From Bradyrhizobium genosp. L (GTDB lineage: Bacteria; Pseudomonadota; Alphaproteobacteria; Rhizobiales; Xanthobacteraceae), in assembly GCF_015624485.1 (NCBI RefSeq), contig NZ_CP061378.1, positions 5,766,001-5,830,000 of the forward strand: DNA of 64,000 nt, read 5' to 3'. The notes beneath the pieces were generated by a model that did not search any database, was not told the origin of the DNA, and saw only the letters and a list, made by a program, of their open reading frames with translations. Below, piece after piece: positions 32,659 to 44,931 of the stretch. Position numbers and translations under genes: made by a program. Position 1 is the first letter of the stretch. Every line of letters starts with the position of its first letter.

Positions 32659-35289
32659 CTACTGCGCCGCGAGCTTCTTGATCGCGGACCTGATCGAACC
32701 CGCCGCGTCCTCGTAACCATCCCACGCCTTCGACTTCGCGAGCAGCGCCGGCACGCTGCGCAGTGTGTATTTTGTCGGATCGAGGTCGCCGCGGACCTGG
32801 GTCCAGGTCAGCGGCATCGACACCGTAGCGCCCGGGCGTGCCCGCGGCGACAGCACCGCGACCGCGGTCGAGAGCCTGTCGTTGCGCAGATAGTCGAGAA
32901 AGATCTTCCCCGTGCGCTTGGCCTTGGACATGTTGATCAGATAGCGCGCGGGATCGTCCTGCTCCATCCATTGGCAGATCGCTTGCGCAAAAGCCTTGGC
33001 CTCCTTCCACGTCACCTTGTCCTTGCCGCCCGACAGCAACGGCGCCACGACGTGCAGGCCCTTGCCGCCGGTGGTCTTGCAGAAGCTCTCGAGGCCGACC
33101 GCCGTCAACCGCTCGCGCATCTCCTTGGCGGCCTCGACCACATCGGCGAATGCGACGTCGGGTGCAGGATCGAGATCGAACACCAGCCGGCCCGGCGTGT
33201 CATAGGCGTCGGGCGCGCAATTCCAGGGATGCAGCTCGAGCCCGCCGAGCTGCGCCACCGCAGCCAGCCCCTCGACCTGGTCAATCTGTAGATAGGGTTT
33301 GCGGTCGCCTGCCACTTTGGCGAGCTTCAACAGCTTCGAGGTACCGGCCATGGCGTGGCGCTGGAAGAAGGTCTCGCCGTTGATGCCGTCGGGCGCGCGC
33401 ACGATCGAGCACGGCCGGCCCTTGAGATAAGACATCATCCATTCGCCGACCGCCTCAAAATATCGTGCAAGATCGAGCTTGGTCACCGGCTCGCCGTCGC
33501 CGGCGTCGGGCCACAGCGCCTTGTCCGGATGCGAGATGACGACGCCCATCACCTCGCTCTTTGCCGCACCCTTGCTCGCAGTGCCTTTTGCCGCGCTCTT
33601 CGCCATCGGCTTCACCACCCTGGTTGCGACTGGCATCTCGGCCTCCACCTCGTGCGCCGGCTTGTCCTGACGCAGGCCCTTGAACGCGGCCTGGCGAATA
33701 TTGCCGGCATCGGTCCAGCCACCGAACTCGATCTCGGCGACCAGCTCCGGCTTCAGCCAGTGCACGTCGCGGGTCTTCTTCGGCGCGTCCTTGCCGCCGA
33801 ACGGGCTGTTGTCCGACGCCGCCGCCTTCAGCGCCGGCATGATGCGGCGGACCGTGTCCTGGCCGAATCCGGTGCCGACGATGCCGACAAAGACGAGATG
33901 ATCGCCGCGATAGACGCCGGCCATCAGCGAGCGGAATTTGCCGTTGGTCGTTTTCCAGCCGCCGAGCACCACCTCCTGGCCGGCGCGGATTTTTGCTTTG
34001 GTCCAGTCATCGGAACGACCAGACCGATAAGCGCCATCGAGCCGCTTGGAGACGATGCCTTCGAGTTTCAGCTTGCGCGCCGATTCCAGCACTGCCGGGC
34101 CGCTTTCCTCGAAATGTTCGACATATCGGATCACCGGGTTTTTGCCCTTGCGCGCCTCGAGCAACGCCTTCAGCCGCGCCTTGCGTTCGGCAAGCGGCAG
34201 CGGACGCAAATCATTGGTGCCCTCGAACAGCAGGTCGAACGCGTAGAACACCAGCCGGTCGGTCTTGCCGTCGGAGAGTGCGGCCTGCAGCGTCGAGAAA
34301 TGCGGGGTGCCGTGCTTGTCGAGCGCGACGATCTCACCGTCGATCAGGACATCCGGCAGCCTGCCGGCCTCCTTGGCGATCGCGCCGAATTTCCCGGTCC
34401 AGTCGAGCCCCTTGCGGGTCTTCAGCACGGCTTCGCCGTCCTCGACGCGAAGCTGCACACGGTAGCCGTCGAATTTGATCTCGTGGCACCAGCCCGCGCC
34501 GCCGGGCGGCGTGTCGACGGCGGCGCAGAGCTGTGGCGAGACAAAGGCCGGCATCTCCGCGACCTGCTTCGGCTTCGGCTGCGCTTTCGGCGCCGGTGCC
34601 TTGGTCCTGGCGCGCTCGTCCGCAGCCAATCCGTGATTGGAGTGCCAGACTGCATCGGCTTTGGCTTTGCCATTGCCCTTCGCCAACATGAACGGCTTTG
34701 GCGCCTTGCCCTTGCCCGATGCGATCTGATCCATCGAGCGGCCGGATGCGACCGAGCGGTCCTCTGCAAGGATCTCTTCGCCGTTGCCTTCCACGGCATA
34801 TTCGTCGCGATGCTTGATCAAGAGCCAGTTGGTGCGCTTGCCGCCATAGCGGTCGCTCTTCATCCGCACCAACACCCAGCTGCCATGCAGTTTCTCGCCG
34901 TCGAGCGTGAACTTCAGATCGCCCTTCCTGAAGCCGCGCTCGGGGTCGTCGGATTGCCAAAAGCCGCGATCCCAGAGCTGCACCGTGCCGCCACCATACT
35001 GGTCCTCGGGAATGGTGCCTTCGAAGTCGCCGTAGTCGAGCGGATGGTCCTCGACCTCGACCGCGAGCCGCTTGTCGTGCGGATCGAGCGAGGGCCCGCG
35101 CGTCACCGCCCAAGACTTGAAGGTGCCGTCGAATTCGAGCCGGAAATCATAGTGCAGCCGGGTCGCATCGTGCTTCTGGACCACGAAGCGCCGCAGCTCG
35201 GCCGGCGCCACCTTGACCTCGCCGGACGGCTCGCTGGTCTTCTCGAAATCGCGCTTCTTGCGGTAGGTCGACAGGTTTTTCAGCGGCAC
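32659..35289 (-). CDS. ligD: Multifunctional ATP-dependent DNA ligase D (NHEJ)
   Basis: The 876-aa protein repairs double-strand breaks with Ku. Domain order is phosphoesterase ([17 protein letters not shown], residues ~37-53), ligase (AMP-accepting Lys near 272 in [14 protein letters not shown]), then a C-terminal primase-like polymerase ([32 protein letters not shown]). A GTG start at 35289 is favoured: the protein then begins [16 protein letters not shown] as LigD proteins do, and the promoter lies outside the gene. The frame stays open to 35379, but that would put the promoter inside the coding region. Divergent from ku. Confidence 0.95.
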   Translation of the reverse strand: MPLKNLSTYRKKRDFEKTSEPSGEVKVAPAELRRFVVQKHDATRLHYDFRLEFDGTFKSWAVTRGPSLDPHDKRLAVEVEDHPLDYGDFEGTIPEDQYGGGTVQLWDRGFWQSDDPERGFRKGDLKFTLDGEKLHGSWVLVRMKSDRYGGKRTNWLLIKHRDEYAVEGNGEEILAEDRSVASGRSMDQIASGKGKAPKPFMLAKGNGKAKADAVWHSNHGLAADERARTKAPAPKAQPKPKQVAEMPAFVSPQLCAAVDTPPGGAGWCHEIKFDGYRVQLRVEDGEAVLKTRKGLDWTGKFGAIAKEAGRLPDVLIDGEIVALDKHGTPHFSTLQAALSDGKTDRLVFYAFDLLFEGTNDLRPLPLAERKARLKALLEARKGKNPVIRYVEHFEESGPAVLESARKLKLEGIVSKRLDGAYRSGRSDDWTKAKIRAGQEVVLGGWKTTNGKFRSLMAGVYRGDHLVFVGIVGTGFGQDTVRRIMPALKAAASDNSPFGGKDAPKKTRDVHWLKPELVAEIEFGGWTDAGNIRQAAFKGLRQDKPAHEVEAEMPVATRVVKPMAKSAAKGTASKGAAKSEVMGVVISHPDKALWPDAGDGEPVTKLDLARYFEAVGEWMMSYLKGRPCSIVRAPDGINGETFFQRHAMAGTSKLLKLAKVAGDRKPYLQIDQVEGLAAVAQLGGLELHPWNCAPDAYDTPGRLVFDLDPAPDVAFADVVEAAKEMRERLTAVGLESFCKTTGGKGLHVVAPLLSGGKDKVTWKEAKAFAQAICQWMEQDDPARYLINMSKAKRTGKIFLDYLRNDRLSTAVAVLSPRARPGATVSMPLTWTQVRGDLDPTKYTLRSVPALLAKSKAWDGYEDAAGSIRSAIKKLAAQ

Positions 35290-35338
35290 GTGCAAAGCCT
35301 CGGCGCAAACGACGACCGCCGCCTCCGCGCGGCTGTCA

Positions 35339-35363
35339 GGAACCAAAACCCACGGTATCCGTT
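35339..35363 (+). promoter_or_regulatory. EcfG promoter of ku
   Basis: GGAAC at 35339-35343, 16 bases, then CGTT at 35360-35363: an exact consensus match. The inferred start near 35370 gives a leader of about 27 nt before the ku ATG. Confidence 0.8.
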
Positions 35364-35371
35364 CAAGTTCC
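35347..35371 (-). promoter_or_regulatory. EcfG-type promoter of ligD, interlocked with the ku promoter
   Basis: Read leftward, GGAAC at 35371-35367 is followed after 17 bases by GTT (N16-GGTT at 35350-35347). It overlaps the ku promoter almost completely on the other strand. The leader to the ligD GTG would be about 50 nt. Confidence 0.7.
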
Positions 35372-35396
35372 AAACTCAAGCCGTTTGGAGATGATG

Positions 35397-36284
35397 ATGG
35401 CCGCTCCCCGCGCTTACTGGAAAGGCACGCTCAAACTGTCGCTGGTGTCGTGCCCGGTGGCGCTGTACCCGGCTTCCACCGCGGTCGAGAAAACCCGCTT
35501 CCACATGATCAATCGCGAGACCGGCAACCGGCTGAAGCAGCAGATGGTCGACACCGAGACCGGCGACGTGGTCGAAGGCGAGCAGAAGGGCCGCGGCTAC
35601 GAGGTCAGCAAGGGCAAATATGTCGAGATCGAGAAAGACGAGCTCGAGGCCGTTCAGATCGAGAGCAACCACACTATCGATATCGACTCCTTCGTGCCCG
35701 AAGGTGAGATCGACAAGCGCTATCTCGACCATCCCTATTACATCAGGCCCGATGGCAAGGCCGGCGTCGACGCCTTCGCGGTGATCCGCGATGCCATGAA
35801 AGATCAGGACCGCGTCGCGCTGGCGCGGATCGTCCTGACTAACCGCGAGCACGTCATTGCGATCGAACCGCTCGACAAGGGGATGCTCGCCACCACGCTA
35901 CGCTACCCCTACGAGCTGCGCGACGCCGACGACTATTTCGACGATATCAAGAGCCCGAAGGTGACCAAGGACATGATCGAACTCGCCGGCCATATCCTGG
36001 ACAGCAAGGCCGGCCATTTCGATCCGTCGACATTCAAGGACCAGTACGAGACCGCGCTGAAGACGCTGGTGCGCCGCAAGGCCGCCGGCAAGCCGATCAA
36101 GGCGGCTGCGCGCGAAGAGAAGCCGAGCAATGTGGTGAGCCTGATGGACGCGCTGAAGCAGAGCCTGAAGGGTGGGAAGGGCGGCGTGAGGCGTTCAGGC
36201 TCCACGGCGCGCCGCCAGACCTCGCACCGCCGCGCGGCGAAGAAGTCGCACCGGTCGAGCGCGCGGTCGCGCAAGGCGGGGTAG
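35397..36284 (+). CDS. ku: Non-homologous end joining protein Ku
   Basis: The 295-aa bacterial Ku homodimer binds DNA ends and recruits LigD. It begins [20 protein letters not shown], the usual Ku start. Three ATGs stand in a row; the third is chosen because GGAG then lies six bases upstream. The core beta-barrel region contains [18 protein letters not shown] and [11 protein letters not shown] near the end of the conserved part. The C-terminal ~35 residues are very Lys/Arg/Ser-rich ([16 protein letters not shown]), the DNA-binding tail seen in many rhizobial Ku proteins. Confidence 0.96.
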   Translation: MAAPRAYWKGTLKLSLVSCPVALYPASTAVEKTRFHMINRETGNRLKQQMVDTETGDVVEGEQKGRGYEVSKGKYVEIEKDELEAVQIESNHTIDIDSFVPEGEIDKRYLDHPYYIRPDGKAGVDAFAVIRDAMKDQDRVALARIVLTNREHVIAIEPLDKGMLATTLRYPYELRDADDYFDDIKSPKVTKDMIELAGHILDSKAGHFDPSTFKDQYETALKTLVRRKAAGKPIKAAAREEKPSNVVSLMDALKQSLKGGKGGVRRSGSTARRQTSHRRAAKKSHRSSARSRKAG

Positions 36285-36291
36285 GTAACTC

Positions 36292-36371
36292 GTCATGGCC
36301 GGGCTTGACCCGGCCATCCACGACTTCGTCGCCAAGAGGATGGATGCCCGGGTCAAGCCCGGGCATGACGA
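36292..36371. repeat. Inverted palindromic repeat (BIME-like), family B
   Basis: Two inverted ~30-bp halves face each other: CGTCATGGCCGGGCTTGACC near 36292 and its near-reverse complement ending CGGGCATGACG at 36371. Each half is itself palindromic (GGCCGGG...CCCGGCC). It lies between convergent ku and DUF6496 genes and could terminate both. Confidence 0.8.
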
Positions 36372-36388
36372 GAAGAGTATGACGCCTT

Positions 36389-36637
36389 CTACCGCTTCTT
36401 GGCAGCCTTACGCTTCTTGGCGGTCTTCCGTTTCTTCGTCGTTTTCTTGGCCGCCTTTTTCGCCTTCTTCGGCACCCTCTTGCCTTCGGCCCTCGCCTCC
36501 GACAGGCCGATCGCGATTGCCTGCTTGCGGCTCGTCACCTTCTTCTTGGATCGGCCGCTCCGCAGCGTGCCTGCCTTGCGCTTCTTCATTGCACGTTCGA
36601 CGTCGGCGGATGCTTTCCGCGAGTATTTTCTTGCCAT
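36389..36637 (-). CDS. Lys/Arg-rich DUF6496-like protein
   Basis: The 82-aa basic protein starts MARKYSRKASADVERAMKKR after GGGAGAGA. The conserved part includes GTLRSGRSKKKVTSRKQAIA and IGLSEARAEGKRVPKK; the C-terminus is a histone-like run of Lys, Ala and Arg. Related DUF6496 proteins are small, probably nucleic-acid-binding, and of unknown role. It follows kdpE on the same strand after 92 bp. A weak GGAAC-N16-GATT lies upstream (36663-36687). Confidence 0.8.
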   Translation of the reverse strand: MARKYSRKASADVERAMKKRKAGTLRSGRSKKKVTSRKQAIAIGLSEARAEGKRVPKKAKKAAKKTTKKRKTAKKRKAAKKR

Positions 36638-36729
36638 GGTGTCTCTCCCGGTACGGATGAGCAATCCTCACCGCCAGCGAAAGTTCCGCACCTCCGCTGT
36701 CGTCGCCCGGCTCGAGCGGGGCATGACAC

Positions 36730-37419
36730 TCAATCCGCCGCGCGTAGCCGATAGCCGATGCCGGTCTCGGTCAGCACGAATTGCGGACGCTCGGGATCGG
36801 CCTCGATCTTCTGGCGCAGCTGGCGCACATAGACGCGCAGATATTGCGCGTCGGTCAGCTCGTCCCACAATTCCTTCAGCAGGAAGCGATGCGTCAGTAC
36901 CTTGCCGGCGTGCTGCACCAGCACGCGCAGCAAATCATACTCTTTCGGCGACAGCTTGATCTCCCGCTCGCCGACCTTGACGATCCGGCGCACCAGGTCG
37001 ACCGAGAGATCGCCGGAGCGAAACACCGGCCGTTCGCCCTGCACCTGCAACTGGTGCCGAAGCGCGGCGCGCAGCCGCGCCAGCAGCTCGTCCATGCCGA
37101 ACGGTTTGGTCAGATAGTCGTCGGCGCCGAGGTCGAGCGCCTGCACCTTGCCGGCCTCGTCGCCGCGGCTCGACAGCACCACGATCGGCACGTTCTCGTT
37201 GCGGCCGCGGATCATGCGCAGGAGATCATGGCCCTGGATGTCGGGCAATCCGAGATCGAGGATGATCAGCGCCGGCCCTTCGGCCAGCATCTCCAGCGCG
37301 TTCTTGCCGTTGGAGGCTTCGAGGATGTCGTAACCCTGCGTGCTCAGCCCCATCCGCAGCAGCTTGCGGATCGGCGGCTCGTCGTCGATGACCAGAACCT
37401 TGATCGGAGTTGCGTTCAT
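36730..37419 (-). CDS. kdpE: KDP operon response regulator
   Basis: The 229-aa OmpR-type regulator has a receiver domain with the acidic pair in VLVIDDEPPIRKLL, phospho-acceptor Asp55 in LIILDLGLPD and the conserved Lys in DDYLTKPFGMDEL. A winged-helix domain follows (LSPKEYDLLRVLVQHAG; YLRVYVRQLRQKIEADP). It is activated by KdpD and turns on kdpFABC at low potassium or osmotic stress. The start overlaps the kdpD stop by ATGA. Confidence 0.97.
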   Translation of the reverse strand: MNATPIKVLVIDDEPPIRKLLRMGLSTQGYDILEASNGKNALEMLAEGPALIILDLGLPDIQGHDLLRMIRGRNENVPIVVLSSRGDEAGKVQALDLGADDYLTKPFGMDELLARLRAALRHQLQVQGERPVFRSGDLSVDLVRRIVKVGEREIKLSPKEYDLLRVLVQHAGKVLTHRFLLKELWDELTDAQYLRVYVRQLRQKIEADPERPQFVLTETGIGYRLRAAD

Positions 37420-40130
37420 GCAGCAGTGTCCAGCGCGTTGGTGTCGGCAGGAATCGGCAGGCGGATGGTGATGACGGCACCGCTGCGGTCGGTGCGGTTG
37501 GTCGCCGCGATCGTGCCGCGCATCGCCTCGACGAAGCCGCGCGAGATCGCGAGGCCGAGGCCGGTGCCGGGGCGGACATGGTCACCCTTCTCGGCGCGGT
37601 AGAACTTGTCGAACACGCTTTCGAGCTCCGTCGCCGGAATGCCGTTGCCCTCGTCGAGGATCTGCAACGTGATCCTGTCGCGTTCGCGGACGCCCCGGAT
37701 CGCGATCGTGGTGTCCGAAGGGGCGTATTTGGCGGCGTTGTCGAGCACGTTGAACAGCACCTGCTCGAACAGCACGGCATCGAGCTCCAGCATCGGAAGG
37801 TCGGCCGCAAGCTCCAGCGACACCTTGTGATACAGCAGGATCTTTGCGGCGCGACGCAGCGCGCTGCCGATGATCTCGCCGACATCGTGCCGCGCGGTGT
37901 TGGGCACGATGGCGCCGGATTCCAGCTTGGTCATGTCGAGCAGATTGGCGATGAAGCGGTTGAGCCGCTCGGACTCGTCGATTACGGTCGCCAGCAGATC
38001 GTGCTTCTGCGCCTCCGTCAGGCTGATACCGAGGTCACGCAGCGCCGACGCCGAACCGAGCACGGACGCCAGCGGCGTCTTGAGGTCGTGCGAGATCGAG
38101 GTCAACAACGCGCCGCGCAGCCGGTCGGACTCCACGGTGCGCTTGACGCGGTCCATGTCCTCGACCAGCAGCACGCGCTCGATCGCGAGCGCGCCCTGGT
38201 CGACCAGCGCGTCGAGCAGCCGGCGCTGGTCCGGCGTCAGCAACGGCCCGGTGCGGTCGTCGTCGATGCCGATCACGCCGATCGGGCCACGCCCGGTGCG
38301 CATCGGCAGGAACAGGCGCTTGCCGCCCGGCAGCGTGTCGGAGCCGCGGCCGGCCGGACGGTCGTTGCCCCAGGCCCAGTTGGCGGCGGCGAGATCGGCC
38401 TGGTCGAGCTGGTCCTCCGGCGGATAGCCGCTCTTGACCGTCAGCACGCCATCCTCCGGCAGCAGCAGCACCACCCGCACCTTCAGCATCAGAGCGATCT
38501 GATAGGCGGTCGCCCACAGCACGTCGTCCAGCGTCGCGGTGCCGGCGAGCTTGCGGCTGAACGCATAGAGCGATTCGGTGGTGCGGACGCGGCCGAGCGC
38601 GGTGTCGGCCTGGACACGGACGCGCGCCGCGACGTTGGAAACGATCAGCGCGATCAGCATGAAGAAGAAGAATGCCGCGACATTGGTCGGATCGGTGATC
38701 GTGAAGGTGTAGACCGGCGGCAGGAAGAAGAAATTGTAGCACAGCGAGGCGGCGACGCTCGCGAGCAGCGACGGCCACAGGCCGTAGCGCGCGGCCGCGC
38801 CGACCACCGCGGTGAGGAACACCAGATCGACATTCTCGATGCCGAAGAACGGCTGGATCAGCTTGGCGGCGCCTAACCCGATCCCGATCAAGAGCAGCGA
38901 CATCAGATAGGGCCGCGGATTGAACGGCTCCTGCCGCTGCGCGGTCTGCACCGCCGCCTTGCCGACCGGCTGCTCGTCGCCGGCGATCACGTTGACGCTG
39001 ATATTGCCGGCCCGCCGCACCAGATCGTGCACCACGGAGCCGCGTATCAGCTCGAACCAGCGCGACCGCGTCGACTTGCCGATGATGATCTGGGTGACGT
39101 TGTTGGCCTGCGCGAAATTGATGACGTCGTCGGCGATGCGGCGGCCGACACCGGGAATGGTCAGTGCCTCGCCGCCGAGCGATTCGGCCAGCCGCATGGT
39201 GTCGGCGAGCCGGTCGCGCTGCTCGTCGGTCAATTGCAGGCTACGCCGCGTCTCGATGCTGAGCGCGGTCCATTGCGCATGCAGCCGGTCGGCGAGTCGC
39301 TTGGTATAGCGCACCAGGCCTGCGGCGCGCGGGTCCTCGCTCAGGCAGACCAGGATGCGCTCGCCAGCGGCCCAGGGCCCGGCGATCGCATTGGCCTGCA
39401 TGTGGGTAAGCAGTTGTTCGTCGACCCGCTCGGCGGTGCGCCGCAGCGCCAGCTCGCGCAGCGCGGTCAGATTGCCGGGCGAGAAATAATGCTCCAGCGC
39501 GCGTTCGGCCTGCTTGGGCACATAGACCTTGCCCTCCTTCAGCCGCTGGATCAGATCGTCGGGCGTCAGGTCGATCAGTTCGATGGCGTCGGCGCGGTCG
39601 AACACCGAGTCCGGCACGGTCTCGCGCACCCGCACATGGGTGATCTGCGCGACCACGTCGTTGAGGCTCTCGATGTGCTGGATGTTGACGGCGGTGTAGA
39701 CGTCGATGCCGTGCGACAGCAATTCCTCGACGTCGAGATAGCGCTTGGGATGCCGGCTGCCCGGCGCGTTGGTGTGGGCGAGCTCGTCGACCAGCGCAAG
39801 CTGCGGCCGCCGCGCGATCAGGGCGTCGAGATCCATCTCCTCCAGCGTCTGGTCGCGATAGCTGAGCTGCTTGCGCGGCACTACGTCGAGGCCCTTCAAC
39901 AGCGCCTCAGTCTCGACCCGCCCGTGGGTCTCGACCACGCCGACCACGACATCGACGCCGGCCTTGAGCCGGGCGTGGGCGCTCGAGAGCATCTCGTAGG
40001 TCTTGCCGACGCCGGGGGCGGCACCGACGAAGATCTTCAGCCGTCCGGAACGATCGGTCTCCCGACGCGCCGCATCGAGCAGCGCATCCGGAGAGGGTCG
40101 TTTCAAGGGGTCGCGGCGCTGACTGGCCAT
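37416..40130 (-). CDS. kdpD: Potassium sensor histidine kinase
   Basis: The 904-aa sensor has the KdpD N-terminal domain with Walker A IFVGAAPGVGKTYEM (near 35-48), a Usp-like region (ILVCLSEDPRAAGLVRYTKR), four closely spaced membrane helices (DUF4118; about residues 400-500, including LMSLLLIGIGLGAAK), a GAF segment, the phospho-acceptor His in SISHDLKTPLASVLG, and the ATPase boxes NAAKYAPSDT and GLGLAISRGF. It senses potassium and osmotic state and phosphorylates KdpE. Located after kdpC with a 39-bp gap. Confidence 0.97.
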   Translation of the reverse strand: MASQRRDPLKRPSPDALLDAARRETDRSGRLKIFVGAAPGVGKTYEMLSSAHARLKAGVDVVVGVVETHGRVETEALLKGLDVVPRKQLSYRDQTLEEMDLDALIARRPQLALVDELAHTNAPGSRHPKRYLDVEELLSHGIDVYTAVNIQHIESLNDVVAQITHVRVRETVPDSVFDRADAIELIDLTPDDLIQRLKEGKVYVPKQAERALEHYFSPGNLTALRELALRRTAERVDEQLLTHMQANAIAGPWAAGERILVCLSEDPRAAGLVRYTKRLADRLHAQWTALSIETRRSLQLTDEQRDRLADTMRLAESLGGEALTIPGVGRRIADDVINFAQANNVTQIIIGKSTRSRWFELIRGSVVHDLVRRAGNISVNVIAGDEQPVGKAAVQTAQRQEPFNPRPYLMSLLLIGIGLGAAKLIQPFFGIENVDLVFLTAVVGAAARYGLWPSLLASVAASLCYNFFFLPPVYTFTITDPTNVAAFFFFMLIALIVSNVAARVRVQADTALGRVRTTESLYAFSRKLAGTATLDDVLWATAYQIALMLKVRVVLLLPEDGVLTVKSGYPPEDQLDQADLAAANWAWGNDRPAGRGSDTLPGGKRLFLPMRTGRGPIGVIGIDDDRTGPLLTPDQRRLLDALVDQGALAIERVLLVEDMDRVKRTVESDRLRGALLTSISHDLKTPLASVLGSASALRDLGISLTEAQKHDLLATVIDESERLNRFIANLLDMTKLESGAIVPNTARHDVGEIIGSALRRAAKILLYHKVSLELAADLPMLELDAVLFEQVLFNVLDNAAKYAPSDTTIAIRGVRERDRITLQILDEGNGIPATELESVFDKFYRAEKGDHVRPGTGLGLAISRGFVEAMRGTIAATNRTDRSGAVITIRLPIPADTNALDTAA

Positions 40131-40169
40131 GCCGCAATATAGTCATCCTGCGAGAGCGGGCCTACTCCC

Positions 40170-40775
40170 CTATTTCGCGTTCGCCGCATCCAGCGCCAGG
40201 TTGAGCGCAAGAACGTTAACGCGAGGCTCACCCACGACGCCGGCGAAGCGGCCTTGCGTGTTCTGTGTCACCAGCTGGCGCACCGCGTCCTCGGACATGC
40301 CGCGCGCCTTGGCGACCCGCGGCACCTGGAACAGCGCGCCCTCCGGCGAGATATCCGGGTCGAGCCCGCTGGCCGAGGTCGTGACGAGATCGACGGGCAC
40401 CCGTGCCGACGGATCGTCCGCCTTCAGCTTCTCGACATCGTCCTTGAGCCGGTCGGCCAGCGCCTTGCTGGTCGGACCGAGATTGGAGCCGCCGGAATTG
40501 GCGGCATTGTACGGCGCCGGCACGGTCTTCGAGGCATCGTTCGGATCCGGCGCCACGGTCGCCGACAGCCGCCCGTGGAAATATTTGTCGTCCTTGAACT
40601 CCTGCCCGATCAAAGCGGAGCCGATCACCTTGCCGTCCTTCTCGATCAGGCTGCCTCGTGCCTGCTTCGGGAAGATCACGCCGGCGATCGCGGTCATGGC
40701 GAGCGGATAGGCGAGGCCCGTGATGGCGGTCAGCAGCAACAACACGAGGATGGCGGGGCGAATTTCTCTCAACAT
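40170..40775 (-). CDS. kdpC: K+-transporting ATPase subunit C
   Basis: The 201-aa subunit has one N-terminal membrane helix ([20 protein letters not shown]) and a periplasmic domain with the family patterns [26 protein letters not shown]-like [17 protein letters not shown] and [16 protein letters not shown]. KdpC assists ATP binding and coupling in the KdpFABC complex. It lies 12 bp after kdpB. Confidence 0.96.
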   Translation of the reverse strand: MLREIRPAILVLLLLTAITGLAYPLAMTAIAGVIFPKQARGSLIEKDGKVIGSALIGQEFKDDKYFHGRLSATVAPDPNDASKTVPAPYNAANSGGSNLGPTSKALADRLKDDVEKLKADDPSARVPVDLVTTSASGLDPDISPEGALFQVPRVAKARGMSEDAVRQLVTQNTQGRFAGVVGEPRVNVLALNLALDAANAK

Positions 40776-40787
40776 GATCGTGGTTCC

Positions 40788-42899
<2,112 letters not shown>

Positions 42900-42922
42900 G
42901 GAAGTCACTCCAGTCAATTTGA

Positions 42923-44626
42923 TCAGAACAGCGTGTTGGCGTTCATGGCGAGCTGCTCGACGATCGGTCCGAGCGCCAGCGCCGGGAAGAAGGTCAGGCC
43001 GCCGATGATCAGGATCACGCCGACGACCAGGCCGACGAACAGGCCACCGGTGGTCGGCAGCGTGCCCGCGGATGCCGGGATCGACTTCTTCTGAGCGAGC
43101 GAGCCAGCCATCGCCATCGCCGGCACGATCATGAAGAAGCGGCCGACGAACATCGCCGAGGCGAGCGTGAGGTTGTAGAAGAAGGTGTTGCCGGAAAGAC
43201 CCGCGAAAGCCGAGCCGTTGTTGCCGGTCGCCGAGGTATAGGCATAGAGCGCCTCGGTGAAGCCGTGCGGGCCGGCATTGGCCATCGAGGCGACCGCCTG
43301 TGGCAGCACCACGCCGACCGCGGTCCAGCCGAGATACATCAGCGGCAGCACCAGGATCGCGAGCATCGCCATCTTGACCTCGCGGGCTTCGATCTTCTTG
43401 CCGACATATTCCGGGGTGCGGCCGACCATCAGGCCGGCGACGAAGATCGACAGCACGACGAACAGCAGCATGCCGTAGAGGCCGGCGCCGACGCCGCCGA
43501 CGATGATCTCGCCGAGCTGCATGTTGATCAGCGGGATCATGCCGCCGAGCGCGGTGAACGAGTCATGCATGGCATTGACCGCGCCGCAGGATGCGGCCGT
43601 GGTGATGACCGCGAACAGCGCGGAGGCGACGATGCCGAAGCGGACCTCCTTGCCCTCCATGTTGCCGCCGGAGAGCCCGAGCGCGTGCATCATCGAGGTG
43701 CCGCTGGCCTCTGCCCAATAGGCGATGGCGACGCCGGCCACGAACAGCACGCCCATCACGGCGAGGATCGCCCAGCCCTGCCGCTCGTTGCTGACCATGC
43801 GGCCGAACACGTTGGTCAAGGCAGCGCCGAGCGCGAAGATCGAGACCATCTGCACCAGGTTCGACAGCGCGGTCGGGTTCTCGAAGGGATGCGCCGCGTT
43901 GGCGTTGAAGAAGCCGCCGCCGTTGGTGCCGAGCATCTTGATCGCGACCTGCGAGGCCACGGGTCCCAGCGCGATGGTCTGCTTGCCGCCTTCCAGCGTG
44001 GTGGCGTCGACATAGGCACCGAGCGTTTGCGGCATGCCTTGCGAGACCAGGAACAGCGCGTAGACGACGCAGATCGGCAGCAACACGTAGAGCGTGCAGC
44101 GCGTCACATCGACCCAGAAATTGCCGACGGTGCGCACCGAGGAGCGCGAGAAGCCGCGGATCAGCGCCATCGCCAGCGCGATTCCCGTCGCGGCCGACAG
44201 GAAATTCTGGTGGGTCAGGCCGAGCATCTGGACCAGATAGGATAGCGTGCTCTCGCCGCCGTAGTTCTGCCAGTTGGTGTTGGTGATGAAGGAGATCGCA
44301 GTGTTGAAGGAGAGATCTTCGGCCACCGCCGTCTGCCCGGCCGGATTGAACGGGAGAGCCGCCTGCAGCCGCATCAGGCCGTAGATGATGAAGAAGCCGC
44401 CGACATGGAACAGCAGCATGGCGACCGTGTAGGTCAGCCAGTGCTGCTCGCGCCGCTCGTCGACGCCGCCGACCCAGTAGATCGCGCGCTCGACCGGGCG
44501 CAGCACCGGCGACATGAAGGTGCGCTCGCCGTTGAAGACACGGGTCATGTGACCGCCGAGCGGTTTGACCAGCGCGACGACGATCGCGCAAAATAGAACA
44601 ATCTGCATCCAGCCGATGACGGTCAT
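42923..44626 (-). CDS. kdpA: K+-transporting ATPase subunit A
   Basis: The 567-aa membrane subunit forms the potassium channel-like path. It begins [20 protein letters not shown]. Selectivity-filter-type segments include [36 protein letters not shown], and [19 protein letters not shown]. The frame stays open upstream for over 100 codons, but that stretch is Arg/Ala-rich shadow sequence across the micro-ORFs and is not credible. AAAGG lies 10 bases before the ATG. Confidence 0.97.
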   Translation of the reverse strand: MTVIGWMQIVLFCAIVVALVKPLGGHMTRVFNGERTFMSPVLRPVERAIYWVGGVDERREQHWLTYTVAMLLFHVGGFFIIYGLMRLQAALPFNPAGQTAVAEDLSFNTAISFITNTNWQNYGGESTLSYLVQMLGLTHQNFLSAATGIALAMALIRGFSRSSVRTVGNFWVDVTRCTLYVLLPICVVYALFLVSQGMPQTLGAYVDATTLEGGKQTIALGPVASQVAIKMLGTNGGGFFNANAAHPFENPTALSNLVQMVSIFALGAALTNVFGRMVSNERQGWAILAVMGVLFVAGVAIAYWAEASGTSMMHALGLSGGNMEGKEVRFGIVASALFAVITTAASCGAVNAMHDSFTALGGMIPLINMQLGEIIVGGVGAGLYGMLLFVVLSIFVAGLMVGRTPEYVGKKIEAREVKMAMLAILVLPLMYLGWTAVGVVLPQAVASMANAGPHGFTEALYAYTSATGNNGSAFAGLSGNTFFYNLTLASAMFVGRFFMIVPAMAMAGSLAQKKSIPASAGTLPTTGGLFVGLVVGVILIIGGLTFFPALALGPIVEQLAMNANTLF

Positions 44627-44631
44627 TGACG

Positions 44632-44736
44632 TCAAACCTTTCGAACGGGGGCGAAGCGCAGCAGCGACGCCAGCAGGCCGAGCAGCAGCCCGGTGAGCAC
44701 GGCGTCGGCGGCGAGGATCTTGCAAAGCTCGAGCAT
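44632..44736 (-). CDS. 34-aa predicted membrane peptide between kdpF and kdpA
   Basis: This small frame encodes [20 protein letters not shown] and then a Leu-rich continuation ending RFAPVRKV. It is one predicted membrane helix with a positive C-terminus. It starts nine bases after kdpF and stops five bases before kdpA, with no frame conflict. The ribosome site is weak (AGGCACC). I know no family for it. Its operon position suggests either a second KdpF-like subunit or a translational coupler for kdpA. Confidence 0.5.
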   Translation of the reverse strand: MLELCKILAADAVLTGLLLGLLASLLRFAPVRKV

Positions 44737-44745
44737 GGCCGGTGC

Positions 44746-44835
44746 CTAGAAGCGTTCCGGCCGCAGCAGCGCGTAGGTGAGGTAGAACAACAGGCCGAGC
44801 GAGACGAGGCCGGCGAGCGAGTAATCGAAGATCAT
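44746..44835 (-). CDS. kdpF: K+-transporting ATPase subunit F
   Basis: The 29-aa single-helix peptide begins [20 protein letters not shown] and ends YALLRPERF, the LLRPE(R/K)F ending typical of KdpF. KdpF stabilises the KdpFABC complex in the membrane. GGGGAGG lies upstream. It is too short for usual gene finders. Confidence 0.92.
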   Translation of the reverse strand: MIFDYSLAGLVSLGLLFYLTYALLRPERF

Positions 44836-44847
44836 CGCGGCCTCCCC

Positions 44848-44931
44848 TTAGAGCCGTTCGCAGGCATAGGCGTAGCCGATGCCGGCCGCGAAGAACGCGA
44901 GCGCAAGCGCCGACATGACGATGTCCATCAT
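44848..44931 (-). CDS. 27-aa membrane peptide heading the kdp operon
   Basis: The frame encodes [20 protein letters not shown], then AYACERL. It is a single membrane helix ending in a Cys-Glu-Arg-Leu tail. GGGAG sits six bases before the first of two ATGs. It ends 12 bases before kdpF and is the first frame of the operon. I recall similar unnamed small frames ahead of kdpF in other alphaproteobacteria, but cannot verify this. Role unknown; a small regulator or extra subunit of the pump is possible. Confidence 0.6.
   Translation of the reverse strand: MMDIVMSALALAFFAAGIGYAYACERL

Noticed and set aside
35290..35379. N-terminal extension of ligD
   Set aside because: It would place the EcfG promoter inside the gene; LigD homologues begin at [11 protein letters not shown].
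36663..36687. EcfG promoter for the DUF6496 gene
   Set aside because: Leftward GGAAC-N16-GATT matches only the -35 part; the -10 GTT core is not present.
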